64,000 nt of DNA, from positions 186,001-250,000 of the forward strand of contig JAFGCZ010000012.1 of assembly GCA_016932335.1 (NCBI GenBank). Reading direction: 5' to 3'. A program made the translations under genes and the position numbers. The stretch comes from Opitutales bacterium (lineage in GTDB: Bacteria; Verrucomicrobiota; Verrucomicrobiia; Opitutales; Oceanipulchritudinaceae). Positions 44,051-58,174 of this stretch are shown here, piece after piece. The notes under the pieces were generated by a model. It did no database searches. It was not told where the DNA came from and saw only the letters and a program-made list of their open reading frames with translations. Each line of letters opens with the position of its first letter. The stretch's first letter is position 1.

Positions 44051-45874
44051 TTATACACTTTGCAGTGCAGTCGATAAACGTTCAATCTTCTCGGTTATCC
44101 GATCATGCAAATCCGAGAGCTTTCCTCTGGCTGTTCTTACAAACTGCCTGAGTGATTCCAGATTTTCTCCGGCGTAGGCACTACTTTCAGCTACTTCTTC
44201 GCAATCGGAAATTCCCTCTTCCAGGTTCTTGTGGAATCCAAGCAATGATCTAGCTTCTGCTGGGGAAGTGGCTTTATTCAGTTCTTTTTCCAGATACTCA
44301 AGGTTCATGCGTGCTTCAGAGGCAAACATGTGAGGCCTTTCCGGTGCTTCAAGAGAAGGGCCTCTTCCATAGATGTGGTCGATCATCTCATCTAACGAAT
44401 AAGTGCGGTTGAACCACGCGATATTGGGACCCGGGCATATGCTCTGCGGAGCTCCTTGGTAGCGGGCAATTCCGAGATTGATTAAAGCGCTGTTTCCCAG
44501 CTGATGGCAGATGCAGTGGGGTTCCAATGCGGCCTGTTTGGCTTTGACCTTTTCAGCCTCCGACATATCGGATGCTTCGATTTCCTTCAGACGCAACAAT
44601 TGAAATTCTGTAGATGCCGTGCACAAGGCTCTTTCACCATAGTCATTACGCAGACGTACATGGCCTTTGGGACATCCTGAACCGGGCTTTCCCTGGGCAA
44701 TGCGCAGCTCGGCATGTTTGTGTGCCGGAGAGTTTTTCAACGTATTGAAGGGAACTCCAAGAGGCGAGTTGTTGCCGAGCTCAAGATCATTCTCGGTTGC
44801 CTGGACTAATTGCTGGCGAAGCTGTTCGTCAACCGGAGATGCTTCTGGAACAAGCAAAAAGGGCGTTGCCCATCCTGTTCCGTCCATTCCATAATACTCC
44901 CGCAGGCGTTTATCTTCTCCAGAATTTCCGATACCTCCTTGTACGGTTACACGGACATGGGATTCTTTTTCCGGATAACTGAAGCCCATCTTTTCATAGG
45001 CCGATTTTACCATATCCTGAAGCTGTTGGCCGAGGTCGTGACGCTTTTCTTGAAAGGCTTTCAGGATGGAGGGCAGAATTTGGCAACCGGAGGCGAATGC
45101 ATGCCCACCACAATTTAATCCGGATTCAATGCGGAATTCACTGACTTCTAATCCTTTTTTGGCGAGAAATTTGCCCTGAGTCAGCGCAGAGCGAAAATCA
45201 CTGATTTTTACGACGATGCGTTTTTTCAGTTCTCCGTTACAGTCGCGATAAAAATCTTTAAATTGAGAGGTGTATGCGTAAAGCGACTGGTTGATCCCTG
45301 CGGAAAAGACAACCGCAGATTCAAGTTTGCTGAGTGCGAATCCGCGCAGTGCGGCTTTGGCATCGCTGAATTCTTCGCCCAGTGTCTTTCCGTAGCGGTC
45401 TTCATTTTTGCGATCAAGCTTAACCATGATGTTCACATCAATGGAGCCCGGTCGCATCTCCTTTGTCAGCGCTTCATGCAGTTGATCGCGTTCTTTCCCG
45501 GGAGTCATTTGCATCAACTCCAAAAAACTTTTTTTCAGAAGACTGGTTTCCGGTAGCAATTCGAAATATCTGCGTTTTTCCGATGTTTCAAAAATGGACT
45601 GCGAACGGATTTCATTCATCCGTTTGCTGACGATATCACCAACCATGTTCAGGTAAGCGGTTATTCTTCTGGCTCTCCCATCTTCTTCATTTCGCCCGAT
45701 TGGTTCAAAGTGCAATTCATAAACCTTGCAGTAATGTGCCCGTAAACGTTCCAGCAGCATGTCATCAACCAAAGAGATTACGGAAGATATCCCCAAGTGC
45801 GCAACGCGAATGGGAGTGTCTGCAGTATATCCGGTACCCATAACAGGGATATGGAAAGAATGGGTGTTTTGCAT
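44051..45874 (-). CDS. Large conserved protein of unknown function
   Basis: 607 aa, cytoplasmic by appearance (no signal peptide or membrane helix). I recall similar proteins from Bacteroidota as 'hypothetical'. The N-terminus 'IPVMGTGYTADTPIRVAHLGISSVISLVDDMLLERLRAHY' and the middle 'RVTVQGGIGNSGEDKRLREYYGMDGTGWATPFLLVPEA' read like parts of a TIM-barrel FMN enzyme (nitronate monooxygenase or glutamate-synthase style). 'SEFRIESGLNCGGHAFASGC' is a striking Gly/Cys block. Further cysteines in 'GSGCPKGHVRL', 'RALC', 'PHCICH' and 'QSICPGP' could bind a metal or iron-sulfur cluster. The last 110 residues are helical. It is transcribed divergently from glutamate dehydrogenase. No reaction is assigned. 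Confidence 0.8.
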   Translation of the reverse strand: MQNTHSFHIPVMGTGYTADTPIRVAHLGISSVISLVDDMLLERLRAHYCKVYELHFEPIGRNEEDGRARRITAYLNMVGDIVSKRMNEIRSQSIFETSEKRRYFELLPETSLLKKSFLELMQMTPGKERDQLHEALTKEMRPGSIDVNIMVKLDRKNEDRYGKTLGEEFSDAKAALRGFALSKLESAVVFSAGINQSLYAYTSQFKDFYRDCNGELKKRIVVKISDFRSALTQGKFLAKKGLEVSEFRIESGLNCGGHAFASGCQILPSILKAFQEKRHDLGQQLQDMVKSAYEKMGFSYPEKESHVRVTVQGGIGNSGEDKRLREYYGMDGTGWATPFLLVPEASPVDEQLRQQLVQATENDLELGNNSPLGVPFNTLKNSPAHKHAELRIAQGKPGSGCPKGHVRLRNDYGERALCTASTEFQLLRLKEIEASDMSEAEKVKAKQAALEPHCICHQLGNSALINLGIARYQGAPQSICPGPNIAWFNRTYSLDEMIDHIYGRGPSLEAPERPHMFASEARMNLEYLEKELNKATSPAEARSLLGFHKNLEEGISDCEEVAESSAYAGENLESLRQFVRTARGKLSDLHDRITEKIERLSTALQSV

Positions 45875-46065
45875 GTTTTTGATATTTCTTTGTTAACGGG
45901 GTAAGTTTGTCCGGTTATCATATCGGATCGTTTTGTTGTATCTTGTTTAACTTTGGCTTTTAATCAAGCATCAAGCAGTAACTCTTTTGGTTTTATGATG
46001 AATATAATTGGCTTATATCTCTTTCTTGGGTATTCTTTTATGTAGAAACCTAAATACCCCTGCTT

Positions 46066-47328
46066 ATGATTTCATCCCTCAATACGTCTCCTGTTTTTTC
46101 TATGGCTTGTCGGCAATTTGAGAGAGCCGCTGATTTACTCAATCTGCCGACGGATTTGCGTGAGCGCCTTAAATACCCCAAAAGAGCCATGTCTGTTTCA
46201 TTGCCGGTTCGTATGGATAATGGCGATGTTCGCCTTTTTGAAGGATACCGCGTCCAACATCACCTTACTATGGGGCCGACAAAGGGAGGGTTGCGTTTTC
46301 ACCCGGATGTTTGTTTGGGGGAAGTTGCTGCATTGGCTATGTGGATGAGTTGGAAATGTGCTTTGGTAGGCCTTCCCTATGGCGGTGCTAAAGGTGGCAT
46401 TCGATTTGATCCAGCAGCTCATTCACAGGCTGAAGTTGAACGTATTTCCAGACGGTTTATGCAGGAAATGATTCCCTTTGTGGGGCCGAATGTTGATGTG
46501 ATGGCCCCGGATGTTGGAAGTAATCCTCAGGTTATGGCCTGGATGATGGATACTTATTCCAATCACGCAGGCCATTCTGTTCCAGCTATTGTTACCGGAA
46601 AACCGGTTGAGATCGGAGGTTCTCTGGGGCGTCTCGAGGCCACTGGAAGAGGAGTGGCCTATCTTGTCAAGCGGTATCTGGAAGGAGCAGGGTATAAAAT
46701 GGGACAGGTGAGTGTTGCTATCCAGGGATATGGAAATGTTGGCTCTCAGGCTGCCTTGGGTCTATCCGGTTATGGTGCCAAAATTATTGCTATCAGCGAT
46801 GTTTCCGGGGCTTATTATGATCCCTCGGGAATAGATGTCCACGAAGCGCTGCGTTACGGGCACCTCCATAAAACACTCGATGGATGGAACGGAGCTGAAA
46901 AAATTACCAATGAAGAACTCCTTGAGCTGGAATGTACGGTTCTTATTCCTGCCGCGTTGGAGCGCGTTATTACCTCGGAAAATGCGTCCCGAATAAAATG
47001 CAAATTCTTGGCAGAAGCCGCCAACGGGCCAACTTCAAATGAAGCAGACCGTATTCTTGAGGATCGGGGTGATGTTGAAGTTATCCCCGATGTGCTTTGC
47101 AATAGTGGAGGTGTCATTGTCTCTTACTTTGAATGGGTTCAAGATATTCAAAGCTTCTTTTGGGAGCACGACGAAATCCTCCATAAGCTTTTTTCAATTC
47201 TGGACAAGGCTCGCTATGAAGTTGAGTGCCAAAAAGAAACGCTGGGTGTTTCCAGGCGAATGGCAGCCCTGACGCTTGGCATCAGTAAAGTTGCCCGGGC
47301 AAAAGAACTGCGCGGTCTTTTCCCCTGA
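46066..47328 (+). CDS. gdhA: Glu/Leu/Phe/Val family dehydrogenase (probable glutamate dehydrogenase)
   Basis: 420-aa NAD(P)-dependent enzyme interconverting glutamate and 2-oxoglutarate plus ammonia. The substrate-binding part has 'VRLFEGYRVQHHLTMGPTKGGLRFHPDV' and the catalytic lysine region 'VGLPYGGAKGGI'. 'GRGVAYLVKRYLE' and the Rossmann glycines 'IQGYGNVGS' follow. The length and lack of an insertion fit the hexameric GdhA/GudB branch rather than Leu dehydrogenase (about 360 aa). The 191-bp divergent spacer from the unknown 607-aa gene suggests shared control. It ends 5 bases before a convergent response regulator gene. Confidence 0.92.
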   Translation: MISSLNTSPVFSMACRQFERAADLLNLPTDLRERLKYPKRAMSVSLPVRMDNGDVRLFEGYRVQHHLTMGPTKGGLRFHPDVCLGEVAALAMWMSWKCALVGLPYGGAKGGIRFDPAAHSQAEVERISRRFMQEMIPFVGPNVDVMAPDVGSNPQVMAWMMDTYSNHAGHSVPAIVTGKPVEIGGSLGRLEATGRGVAYLVKRYLEGAGYKMGQVSVAIQGYGNVGSQAALGLSGYGAKIIAISDVSGAYYDPSGIDVHEALRYGHLHKTLDGWNGAEKITNEELLELECTVLIPAALERVITSENASRIKCKFLAEAANGPTSNEADRILEDRGDVEVIPDVLCNSGGVIVSYFEWVQDIQSFFWEHDEILHKLFSILDKARYEVECQKETLGVSRRMAALTLGISKVARAKELRGLFP

Positions 47329-47333
47329 TAAAC

Positions 47334-47750
47334 TTAGCTTTGTAGTGTTTTGCGAATCTGGTCTGCTCCTTGGCTGAAATATTTTTCGCCTTTGCACACC
47401 TTCATAATGGCATTTTTGAGTTCTTCCAAGCCATAGGCTTTTTCCACAAACCCATCGGCGTCGAAGTCGAGGGCCATCTTTACCGTGGATGGATCCAGGG
47501 ATCCGGTGAAGATGAGAATATGCATGTCGGGAAGTTTTCTTCTCAGAAGCGTCAACAGTTCCAAGCCGTTGATTTCCGGGAGGCGAATGTCCAGAATCAA
47601 AATGTCTGGCTTTTTCTCTAATACGCAGTCCACGGCGATTCGACCGTCTGCGCAGGAGCCCAGATGTTGTAGGTTAGGGATCAGTTTTACGTATTCTTCG
47701 AAGAGTTCGCGTAACAAGGCTTCATCTTCGACCATGTAGATGGTGTTCAT
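47334..47750 (-). CDS. Stand-alone response regulator receiver protein
   Basis: 138 aa, consisting only of a CheY-like receiver domain. The acidic pair is in 'IYMVEDEALL', the phospho-acceptor Asp in 'PDILILDIRLPEINGLELL', the Thr in 'ILIFTGSLDPST' and the Lys in 'DADGFVEKAYGLEEL'. A short tail follows, with no DNA-binding or enzymatic output domain. It probably acts by protein interaction. The partner kinase is not in the window. Confidence 0.88.
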   Translation of the reverse strand: MNTIYMVEDEALLRELFEEYVKLIPNLQHLGSCADGRIAVDCVLEKKPDILILDIRLPEINGLELLTLLRRKLPDMHILIFTGSLDPSTVKMALDFDADGFVEKAYGLEELKNAIMKVCKGEKYFSQGADQIRKTLQS

Positions 47751-48073
47751 ATTATTGGGTATAGTGCCTGATTAAAGTAGGGTGAGAATAACTGACGAAT
47801 CCTATCATCTGTTGTCTGAATGACAACTTTAAATGAGTTGGTTCAAGAATTAGTATACACCTGCATCAATATGCGCTTCTTTGATTTATGTTTCTTACTC
47901 TTTGAGGGGATTGTGAAGGGCTTTTTGACGTTTGTTGTTTTTTTTCTAAATAATTGATCAATAGTTGCTTTATCGTATGCTTATGCGGTATTTCCTTTAT
48001 GCTTTTCTTGTTTACATCACCTAGTCGCGTGTTACACTAAGCAACAATAGAAATAATCCCGGTTTCTCCTCGT
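47751..48073. other. 323-base divergent spacer between receiver and receiver-HDOD genes
   Basis: AT-rich (about 60 percent or more by eye). It contains a small inverted repeat GTTGTC-TGAAT-GACAAC near the left side and a promoter-like pair near the right end (listed separately). No RNA gene or further ORF was recognised. Confidence 0.5.
48011..48038 (+). promoter_or_regulatory. Candidate promoter for the receiver-HDOD gene
   Basis: TTTACA, a 16-nt spacer and TACACT lie 35 bases before the ATG at 48074. Pattern match only. Confidence 0.35.
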
Positions 48074-49774
48074 ATGGCTAATATTTTGCTCTTAGATGAT
48101 AGTGACGTTGCTCAAAGAGCAATGCAGGGCATCCTTGCTCGAACGGATCATCGTATGGTTTGCTGCAGCAGCGTGGATGATGCATGGGAGTTTATTCTTC
48201 AGAATGTCGTTATCGACCTCATTTTTCTGGAGTTGAAGATTAAAGAAACTCAGGGATGGGTTTTACTTCAACGATTGAGGGAACACGGTTTGCTTAGCCG
48301 GATTCCGGTCGTCGTTTATACCAAGGTTGCCGATCGCAATGTGGTTCGCCGAATGCTGGCCATGAAGATCCAAAATTATTTGGTGAAGCCTTATAGCGAC
48401 GACAAGATTTTTGCCGAAATTGCCAAGGCGGAGTCGATTGCCTGGCGAAAGGCCCACTTGGAAGATGCAGACTCTTTTTGTGCGCAGATGAACCTTAAGC
48501 CGGAAGTGCTTAAACAGAAACGGGATCGCTTGCGGCCCATGATACGGGAATTAATTAAACCGCTTCAGGATGCCCTGCACCTTTGTTCTTTTGAAGAGAT
48601 TTCAGAACGAATGGAAAAACTTAAGGTTCGGGTGGAGGAATGCGGCTATTGGGGCCTTTTTGATCAGATTGAGTTGATGCTTGATGCTATTGAGCGCGCA
48701 GATTGGCCGCAGGTGGATAATTGTATCAAGGCTCTGGAATTTTCTGACAAATTACTCTACTGCCTCATTAATCCTGAACATCTTCCAGAGGGATTGATTA
48801 CGGAGGAAGAAGCCAATGCGGAACAAATTCGCAGGGAGAAAGAGAAATGGCTAAATGAAGACGCCATCCGTTCCTGCCCCATTGTCAATGCCAAGGAGAT
48901 CGCCGATAAGGTAAACAAGCTTCCTGGGTATCCCATGATTGATTCCGTTGCTGCGAAACTGTTGATGGCCTTGGAGGGAAGTTCTGTTAGGTTGTCTTCT
49001 TTGTTTGATCTAACGCAAAAGGATCCCGGATTTGCCGCGCAGATTCTCAAAGAAGCCGCAAAAATTGATCGAGAGCGGGAGGATCCTATCGAGGATCCTA
49101 AAATTGCGGTTCAACTTTTGGGCGAAAGTCGTCTAAAGGGGATTGCTCATAATATTAAGACAATCAAAGAGCACGATTTTGAGGCTGACCAAATGAACTG
49201 GCCCAAGTATTGGATGCACCAAATGGCCGTTGCCAGAATGTCGGCATATATGTGCGAACTGATGGAGTTGCACGGTTTTATGCCGACAGCTTATTGGGGT
49301 GGATTAATGCATGAGTTGGGGAAATTGTTGATCGCTCAACTCTATCCTTTTGGCTTTCAGGCTGTAGTGCGTTATTCACAGTCTCAGAAATGTTCTATGG
49401 CTTTTTCGGAGAAGAAATTTTTGGATTGTACCAGTAACGAGATAGGTGCTTATTCGGCTCAGGTGTTTGGGCTCCCGCGTGTGTACGGAAATATCATGCG
49501 ATGGATTAATAACCCGCAGAAAGCAACAGAAGACCAGGATATGGTCGCCTTAGTCAGTATGGCCAGAGATTTATGTGTTCGGTTTAAGCTTGGCAATAAC
49601 GGGGATATTTGCCTCGATCCATCACTTCCCTTGGATCAGTTCCCCGCTTGGGAAGTTTTGCGACTCCGCGTTTTTCCCAGCTTCGATCTCAGAAATTTCG
49701 AACGCAAACTCCAGATCTGGAGCCGCGAATTGAGAGAAGAGTTGACGGGGAAGCTGGCTCTTGCAGTCTCTTGA
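48074..49774 (+). CDS. Receiver-HDOD signalling protein with Asp-to-Glu receiver site
   Basis: 566 aa. The N-terminal receiver domain (1-125) keeps the acidic pair (LLDDSD), the switch Thr ('VVVYTKVAD') and Lys ('YLVKPYS'), but the phospho-acceptor position reads 'IDLIFLELKI', so Glu53 replaces Asp. A helical middle (about 130-270) precedes an HDOD domain (about 275-480: 'VNKLPGYPMIDSVAAKLLMALEGSSVRLSSLFDLTQKDPGFAAQIL', 'YWGGLMHELGKLLIAQLYP'). Glu can mimic phospho-Asp in receivers, so this may be fixed in an active-like state; that is inference. The HD-type metal residues appear partly kept around 'MHELGK'. The divergent neighbour is a normal receiver. Confidence 0.88.
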   Translation: MANILLLDDSDVAQRAMQGILARTDHRMVCCSSVDDAWEFILQNVVIDLIFLELKIKETQGWVLLQRLREHGLLSRIPVVVYTKVADRNVVRRMLAMKIQNYLVKPYSDDKIFAEIAKAESIAWRKAHLEDADSFCAQMNLKPEVLKQKRDRLRPMIRELIKPLQDALHLCSFEEISERMEKLKVRVEECGYWGLFDQIELMLDAIERADWPQVDNCIKALEFSDKLLYCLINPEHLPEGLITEEEANAEQIRREKEKWLNEDAIRSCPIVNAKEIADKVNKLPGYPMIDSVAAKLLMALEGSSVRLSSLFDLTQKDPGFAAQILKEAAKIDREREDPIEDPKIAVQLLGESRLKGIAHNIKTIKEHDFEADQMNWPKYWMHQMAVARMSAYMCELMELHGFMPTAYWGGLMHELGKLLIAQLYPFGFQAVVRYSQSQKCSMAFSEKKFLDCTSNEIGAYSAQVFGLPRVYGNIMRWINNPQKATEDQDMVALVSMARDLCVRFKLGNNGDICLDPSLPLDQFPAWEVLRLRVFPSFDLRNFERKLQIWSRELREELTGKLALAVS

Positions 49775-49800
49775 TTTACTAACTACTAACCGAAGAAACT

Positions 49801-50688
49801 ATGAAAAAATTTCCCGCAATCCTGATTTTTATCGGAATGTTGATTGTTATAGGGCTGGTATTCGGATCCAGATGTGTTAAAACCATTGAGGCTGGAAACG
49901 TTGGTGTAGCCACATTGTTTGGCGATATTAAAGGCAAACCATATGGCGCCGGGTTGCACTTTGTGAACCCGCTCTATAAATGGACCATGTATGATATTCG
50001 TGAGCAACAGGTTACTGAGCGTGCGAATATGCCTAGCCAAGACCAGCTGCAAACGCAGATCGACGTGAGTGTGGTCTTTAATTTTAATGGTGAGATGGCC
50101 AGTGCCATCCTTGGTGAAACGGGGGATAGTGATCGTGTGATTGCCGTGCACATGATCCCCTCTCTCCGGTCGTTAATTCGCGAGCAAGGCAAATCTATTA
50201 CTAAGGCAGAGGATCTTTTCCTCAAATCAACGCAGGAGAGGTTGCAGAGTAAGCTCTACGAGGATCTGAGAGCCTATTTAGAACCAAAGGGGATCATCGT
50301 AAACAAGGTCTTTATTCGCGATATTAACCTGCCTCAGTTTATTACCCGTGCGATTGAATCCAAAAAGGAACGCGAGCAGGAAGTTCAGAAGCAAAAAGCA
50401 GAACTGGAGCGTTTCCGTACCGAACAACAGCAGAAAATTGCTCTGGCTGAAGCTGAGCGAGAAGCTGCTGAACAGGAAGCTATTAAACGCAAAGTGCTTG
50501 CGGATGCTCAGGCCTATGAAATTGAAAAGCTCAATACGGCCATCGCCGAAAATCCGGCGTATATCCAATTGCAGGCCCTGGAGGCATTGAAAGAGATCAG
50601 TAAAAATCCATCTTCAAAGGTCTATTTCATCAATGGAGACAGCCCTACGCCGCTTCCTCTGATGAATATGGGCGAGCCTCTCCGCTGA
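49801..50688 (+). CDS. SPFH/prohibitin-family membrane protein
   Basis: 295 aa with one N-terminal membrane helix (about 4-24), an SPFH/band-7 domain ('VKTIEAGNVGVATLFGDIKGKPYGAGLHFVNPLYKW') and a long C-terminal coiled coil ('KKEREQEVQKQKAELERFRTEQQQKIALAEAEREAAEQEAIKRKV'). The 'SKVYFINGDSPTPLPLM' end resembles prohibitins. Such proteins form ring or cage scaffolds at membranes and often modulate the FtsH protease. Here there is no HflC partner or NfeD gene, so a prohibitin-like single protein is more likely than HflK. Confidence 0.9.
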   Translation: MKKFPAILIFIGMLIVIGLVFGSRCVKTIEAGNVGVATLFGDIKGKPYGAGLHFVNPLYKWTMYDIREQQVTERANMPSQDQLQTQIDVSVVFNFNGEMASAILGETGDSDRVIAVHMIPSLRSLIREQGKSITKAEDLFLKSTQERLQSKLYEDLRAYLEPKGIIVNKVFIRDINLPQFITRAIESKKEREQEVQKQKAELERFRTEQQQKIALAEAEREAAEQEAIKRKVLADAQAYEIEKLNTAIAENPAYIQLQALEALKEISKNPSSKVYFINGDSPTPLPLMNMGEPLR

Positions 50689-50717
50689 GCCTCTCTTATT
50701 CCTGCTATTCTTTTAAC

Positions 50718-50745
50718 TAAAGGCACGCTTAAGGCGTGCCTTTTT
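50718..50745. terminator. Bidirectional terminator between SPFH and Nudix genes
   Basis: AAGGCACGC-TTAAG-GCGTGCCTT then TTTATT; the Nudix stop codon lies at its right edge, so convergent genes share it. Confidence 0.85.
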
Positions 50746-51274
50746 ATTGAGTGAACTGTTGTCCAAAAGCAAAACTCCAAAGCTTTGCATCGACTGCATC
50801 CCCTGAGGCCGTGTGTTCCTTTAGCCGTTCCCAAAGGGTATTCAAAGGCCAATTGAGCACTTCGATGATCTCTTCTGACTCATGGGCAGTATTTGTCTTT
50901 CCGGTAACTTTCACATGAATCATTGTGATGCATTCATCGGTCAATCCAGGGGATGAATAGATGCCCGGTCCCTCATATAAAACCTTTCCCAGATATCCTG
51001 TTTCTTCCTGCAGTTCTCTTAGTGCCGTAGTGGTAACGCTTTCATCTTCATCAATCAGCCCTGCTGGAAACTCGATCACATGCTTCCCGATGGCGTAGCG
51101 GTATTGGCGGATTAGAATAATCTCTCCATTGTCCGTTGTTGCGACAATGCCACAGGCCCCTCTATCGTTACAGCGTTTGGCATATTCCCAGTTCTTTCCG
51201 TTGGGAAGCTGTTTGTGTCTCAAATCGAGCCATTTTCCCGTATAAAGCAGTTCATCCCTGAATTCAGTGTCCAT
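50744..51274 (-). CDS. Nudix hydrolase (ADP-ribose pyrophosphatase-like)
   Basis: 176-aa cytoplasmic hydrolase. The Nudix box is complete: 'GLIDEDESVTTTALRELQEETGY' fits G-x5-E-x7-R-E-x2-E-E-x-G. 'IILIRQYRYAIGKHVIEFPAGLIDE' before it and 'PGIYSSPGLTDECITMIHVKVTG' after it are typical of ADP-ribose/nucleotide-sugar pyrophosphatases. It lies 31 bases downstream of the uvrA stop on the other side of the intergenic gap, reading the same way as uvrA, so the two may share a transcript. Confidence 0.9.
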   Translation of the reverse strand: MDTEFRDELLYTGKWLDLRHKQLPNGKNWEYAKRCNDRGACGIVATTDNGEIILIRQYRYAIGKHVIEFPAGLIDEDESVTTTALRELQEETGYLGKVLYEGPGIYSSPGLTDECITMIHVKVTGKTNTAHESEEIIEVLNWPLNTLWERLKEHTASGDAVDAKLWSFAFGQQFTQ

Positions 51275-51305
51275 TCTCTATCTTTCTAGAAATCCATCAG
51301 GAGAG

Positions 51306-56834
<5,529 letters not shown>

Positions 56835-57032
56835 AGCTAAAATCAATACAGTGAACGCATGTATACTCTTGTCAACGATGAATCCTGTTCCCCTGTATTT
56901 TGTCAGTCACACAGCATAACCACTTTTTCCCATCCTCAAGAGCGATCCTTGAAAAATGTTAACTTGCCACTTTTCACCTGCTGTTGTGTAGTAATGGGGA
57001 ACCTGAAATATTCATCTCAAGTCTAAACTGTT

Positions 57033-57686
57033 ATGGCTAAAATAGGCGTTATTCTTTCCGGCTGTGGTGTCTTCGATGGCACTGAAATTCACGAGGCAAT
57101 TCTTACCATGCTGGCGTTGGAAAGGAGTGGCGCCGATGTTTTTTACTACGCACCGGATGCACCACAGATGCACGTGGTGGATCATTCTACGGGAACTCCA
57201 TCCGGTGAGCAGCGTAACATCCTTGCCGAGTCGGCCCGTATCAGCCGTGGGAATATCAAGCCTTTGAGTGAAGCAGATGCACAAACGCTGGATGCGGTTA
57301 TTGTTCCCGGTGGTTTTGGGGCTGCTAAAAATCTATGCACGTTTGCTGTAGCCGGAGCCTCAATGGAGGTTCGGCTGGATGTGGCCCGACTTTTGGAGTC
57401 TATGTTTGCTCAGAAAAAACCTCTGGGCTTTATCTGCATCGCTCCTGTGATCGCGGCCAAACTGTTTTCCGGCGCAGGTGTAGTGGTAACCGTGGGGGCT
57501 GCCGGGCAGCCTTCCGAGGCCATCGAGGCGATGGGCGCGGTTCACATTGTTAAAACGGCGGGAGAAATTCATGTCGACGAGGCCAACCGCATTGTCAGCA
57601 CGCCGGCCTACATGGTGGGGCAGAGTATGTCAGAGATTGCCGTGGGGATTGATCTTCTGGTCGCCGAAGTGCTGAAAAGAGCCTGA
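57033..57686 (+). CDS. elbB: ElbB-like DJ-1/PfpI family glyoxalase
   Basis: 217-aa cytoplasmic protein. The start 'MAKIGVILSGCGVFDGTEIHEAILTMLALERSGADVFYYAPDAPQMHVV' is the ElbB signature. The nucleophile elbow is in 'KKPLGFICIAPVIAA' and 'DAVIVPGGFGAAKNLC' gives the oxyanion-side loop. E. coli ElbB (formerly tied to isoprenoid synthesis) is a glyoxalase acting on glyoxal-type aldehydes. It is a single gene, divergent from uvrA, followed closely by the lpt cluster. Confidence 0.93.
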   Translation: MAKIGVILSGCGVFDGTEIHEAILTMLALERSGADVFYYAPDAPQMHVVDHSTGTPSGEQRNILAESARISRGNIKPLSEADAQTLDAVIVPGGFGAAKNLCTFAVAGASMEVRLDVARLLESMFAQKKPLGFICIAPVIAAKLFSGAGVVVTVGAAGQPSEAIEAMGAVHIVKTAGEIHVDEANRIVSTPAYMVGQSMSEIAVGIDLLVAEVLKRA

Positions 57687-57736
57687 CTAAACTTGTGTAT
57701 TGCCTCTTTCATTCAAAAAGGTTTCAAGAAAAGCAG

Positions 57737-58174
57737 ATGTACAAAGCGTTCCTTATTGCCCTGGGCTCAGTCCTTTTTTCCGCTGCTTCACTTTCCGCTC
57801 AAATGGTTCCCGATGCTCCGGTTAAGAATTTTAAGCTTCCCGGATTTGATCGAGAGTCCGGATACCGGATCTGGGAGCTCAAGGGATCGGAGGTTGTTTA
57901 TCTCGATGAGAACCGTGTGCAGATTTCCGATATGGTCTTGACCAGCTTTAAGGGAGACTCCGGGATTGTTACCGATGTTGTTATTGAGAGTAACAAGGCC
58001 TTGATGCAGGTGAAGGAATCTTCCGCAGAAGGCACATCTCCTCTGCGTGTTACCGGTGACGGTTTTTCTATGGTCGGGCGTGATTGGACATGGGATGGTA
58101 AAACCAAAATTCTAACCATCGCCAAAGATGCTCGAGTTGTCTTCCAACAGGAACTAGATTATTTATTAAAATGA
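57737..58174 (+). CDS. LptC/LptA-like periplasmic protein
   Basis: 145 aa from the ATG at 57737; the ORF-track start 14 codons earlier precedes a normal signal peptide and is rejected. The signal peptide 'YKAFLIALGSVLFSAASLSAQ' is followed by an OstA-like beta-strand repeat pattern ('GYRIWELKGSEVVYLDENRVQISDMVLTSFKGDSGIVTDVVIES', 'GDGFSMVGRDWTWDGKTKILTIAKDARVVF'). The last part resembles the end of LptC proteins. The ATGA overlap with the next gene and the following lptB place it in the LPS export bridge. It could be an LptC or a second LptA-type protein. Confidence 0.75.
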   Translation: MYKAFLIALGSVLFSAASLSAQMVPDAPVKNFKLPGFDRESGYRIWELKGSEVVYLDENRVQISDMVLTSFKGDSGIVTDVVIESNKALMQVKESSAEGTSPLRVTGDGFSMVGRDWTWDGKTKILTIAKDARVVFQQELDYLLK

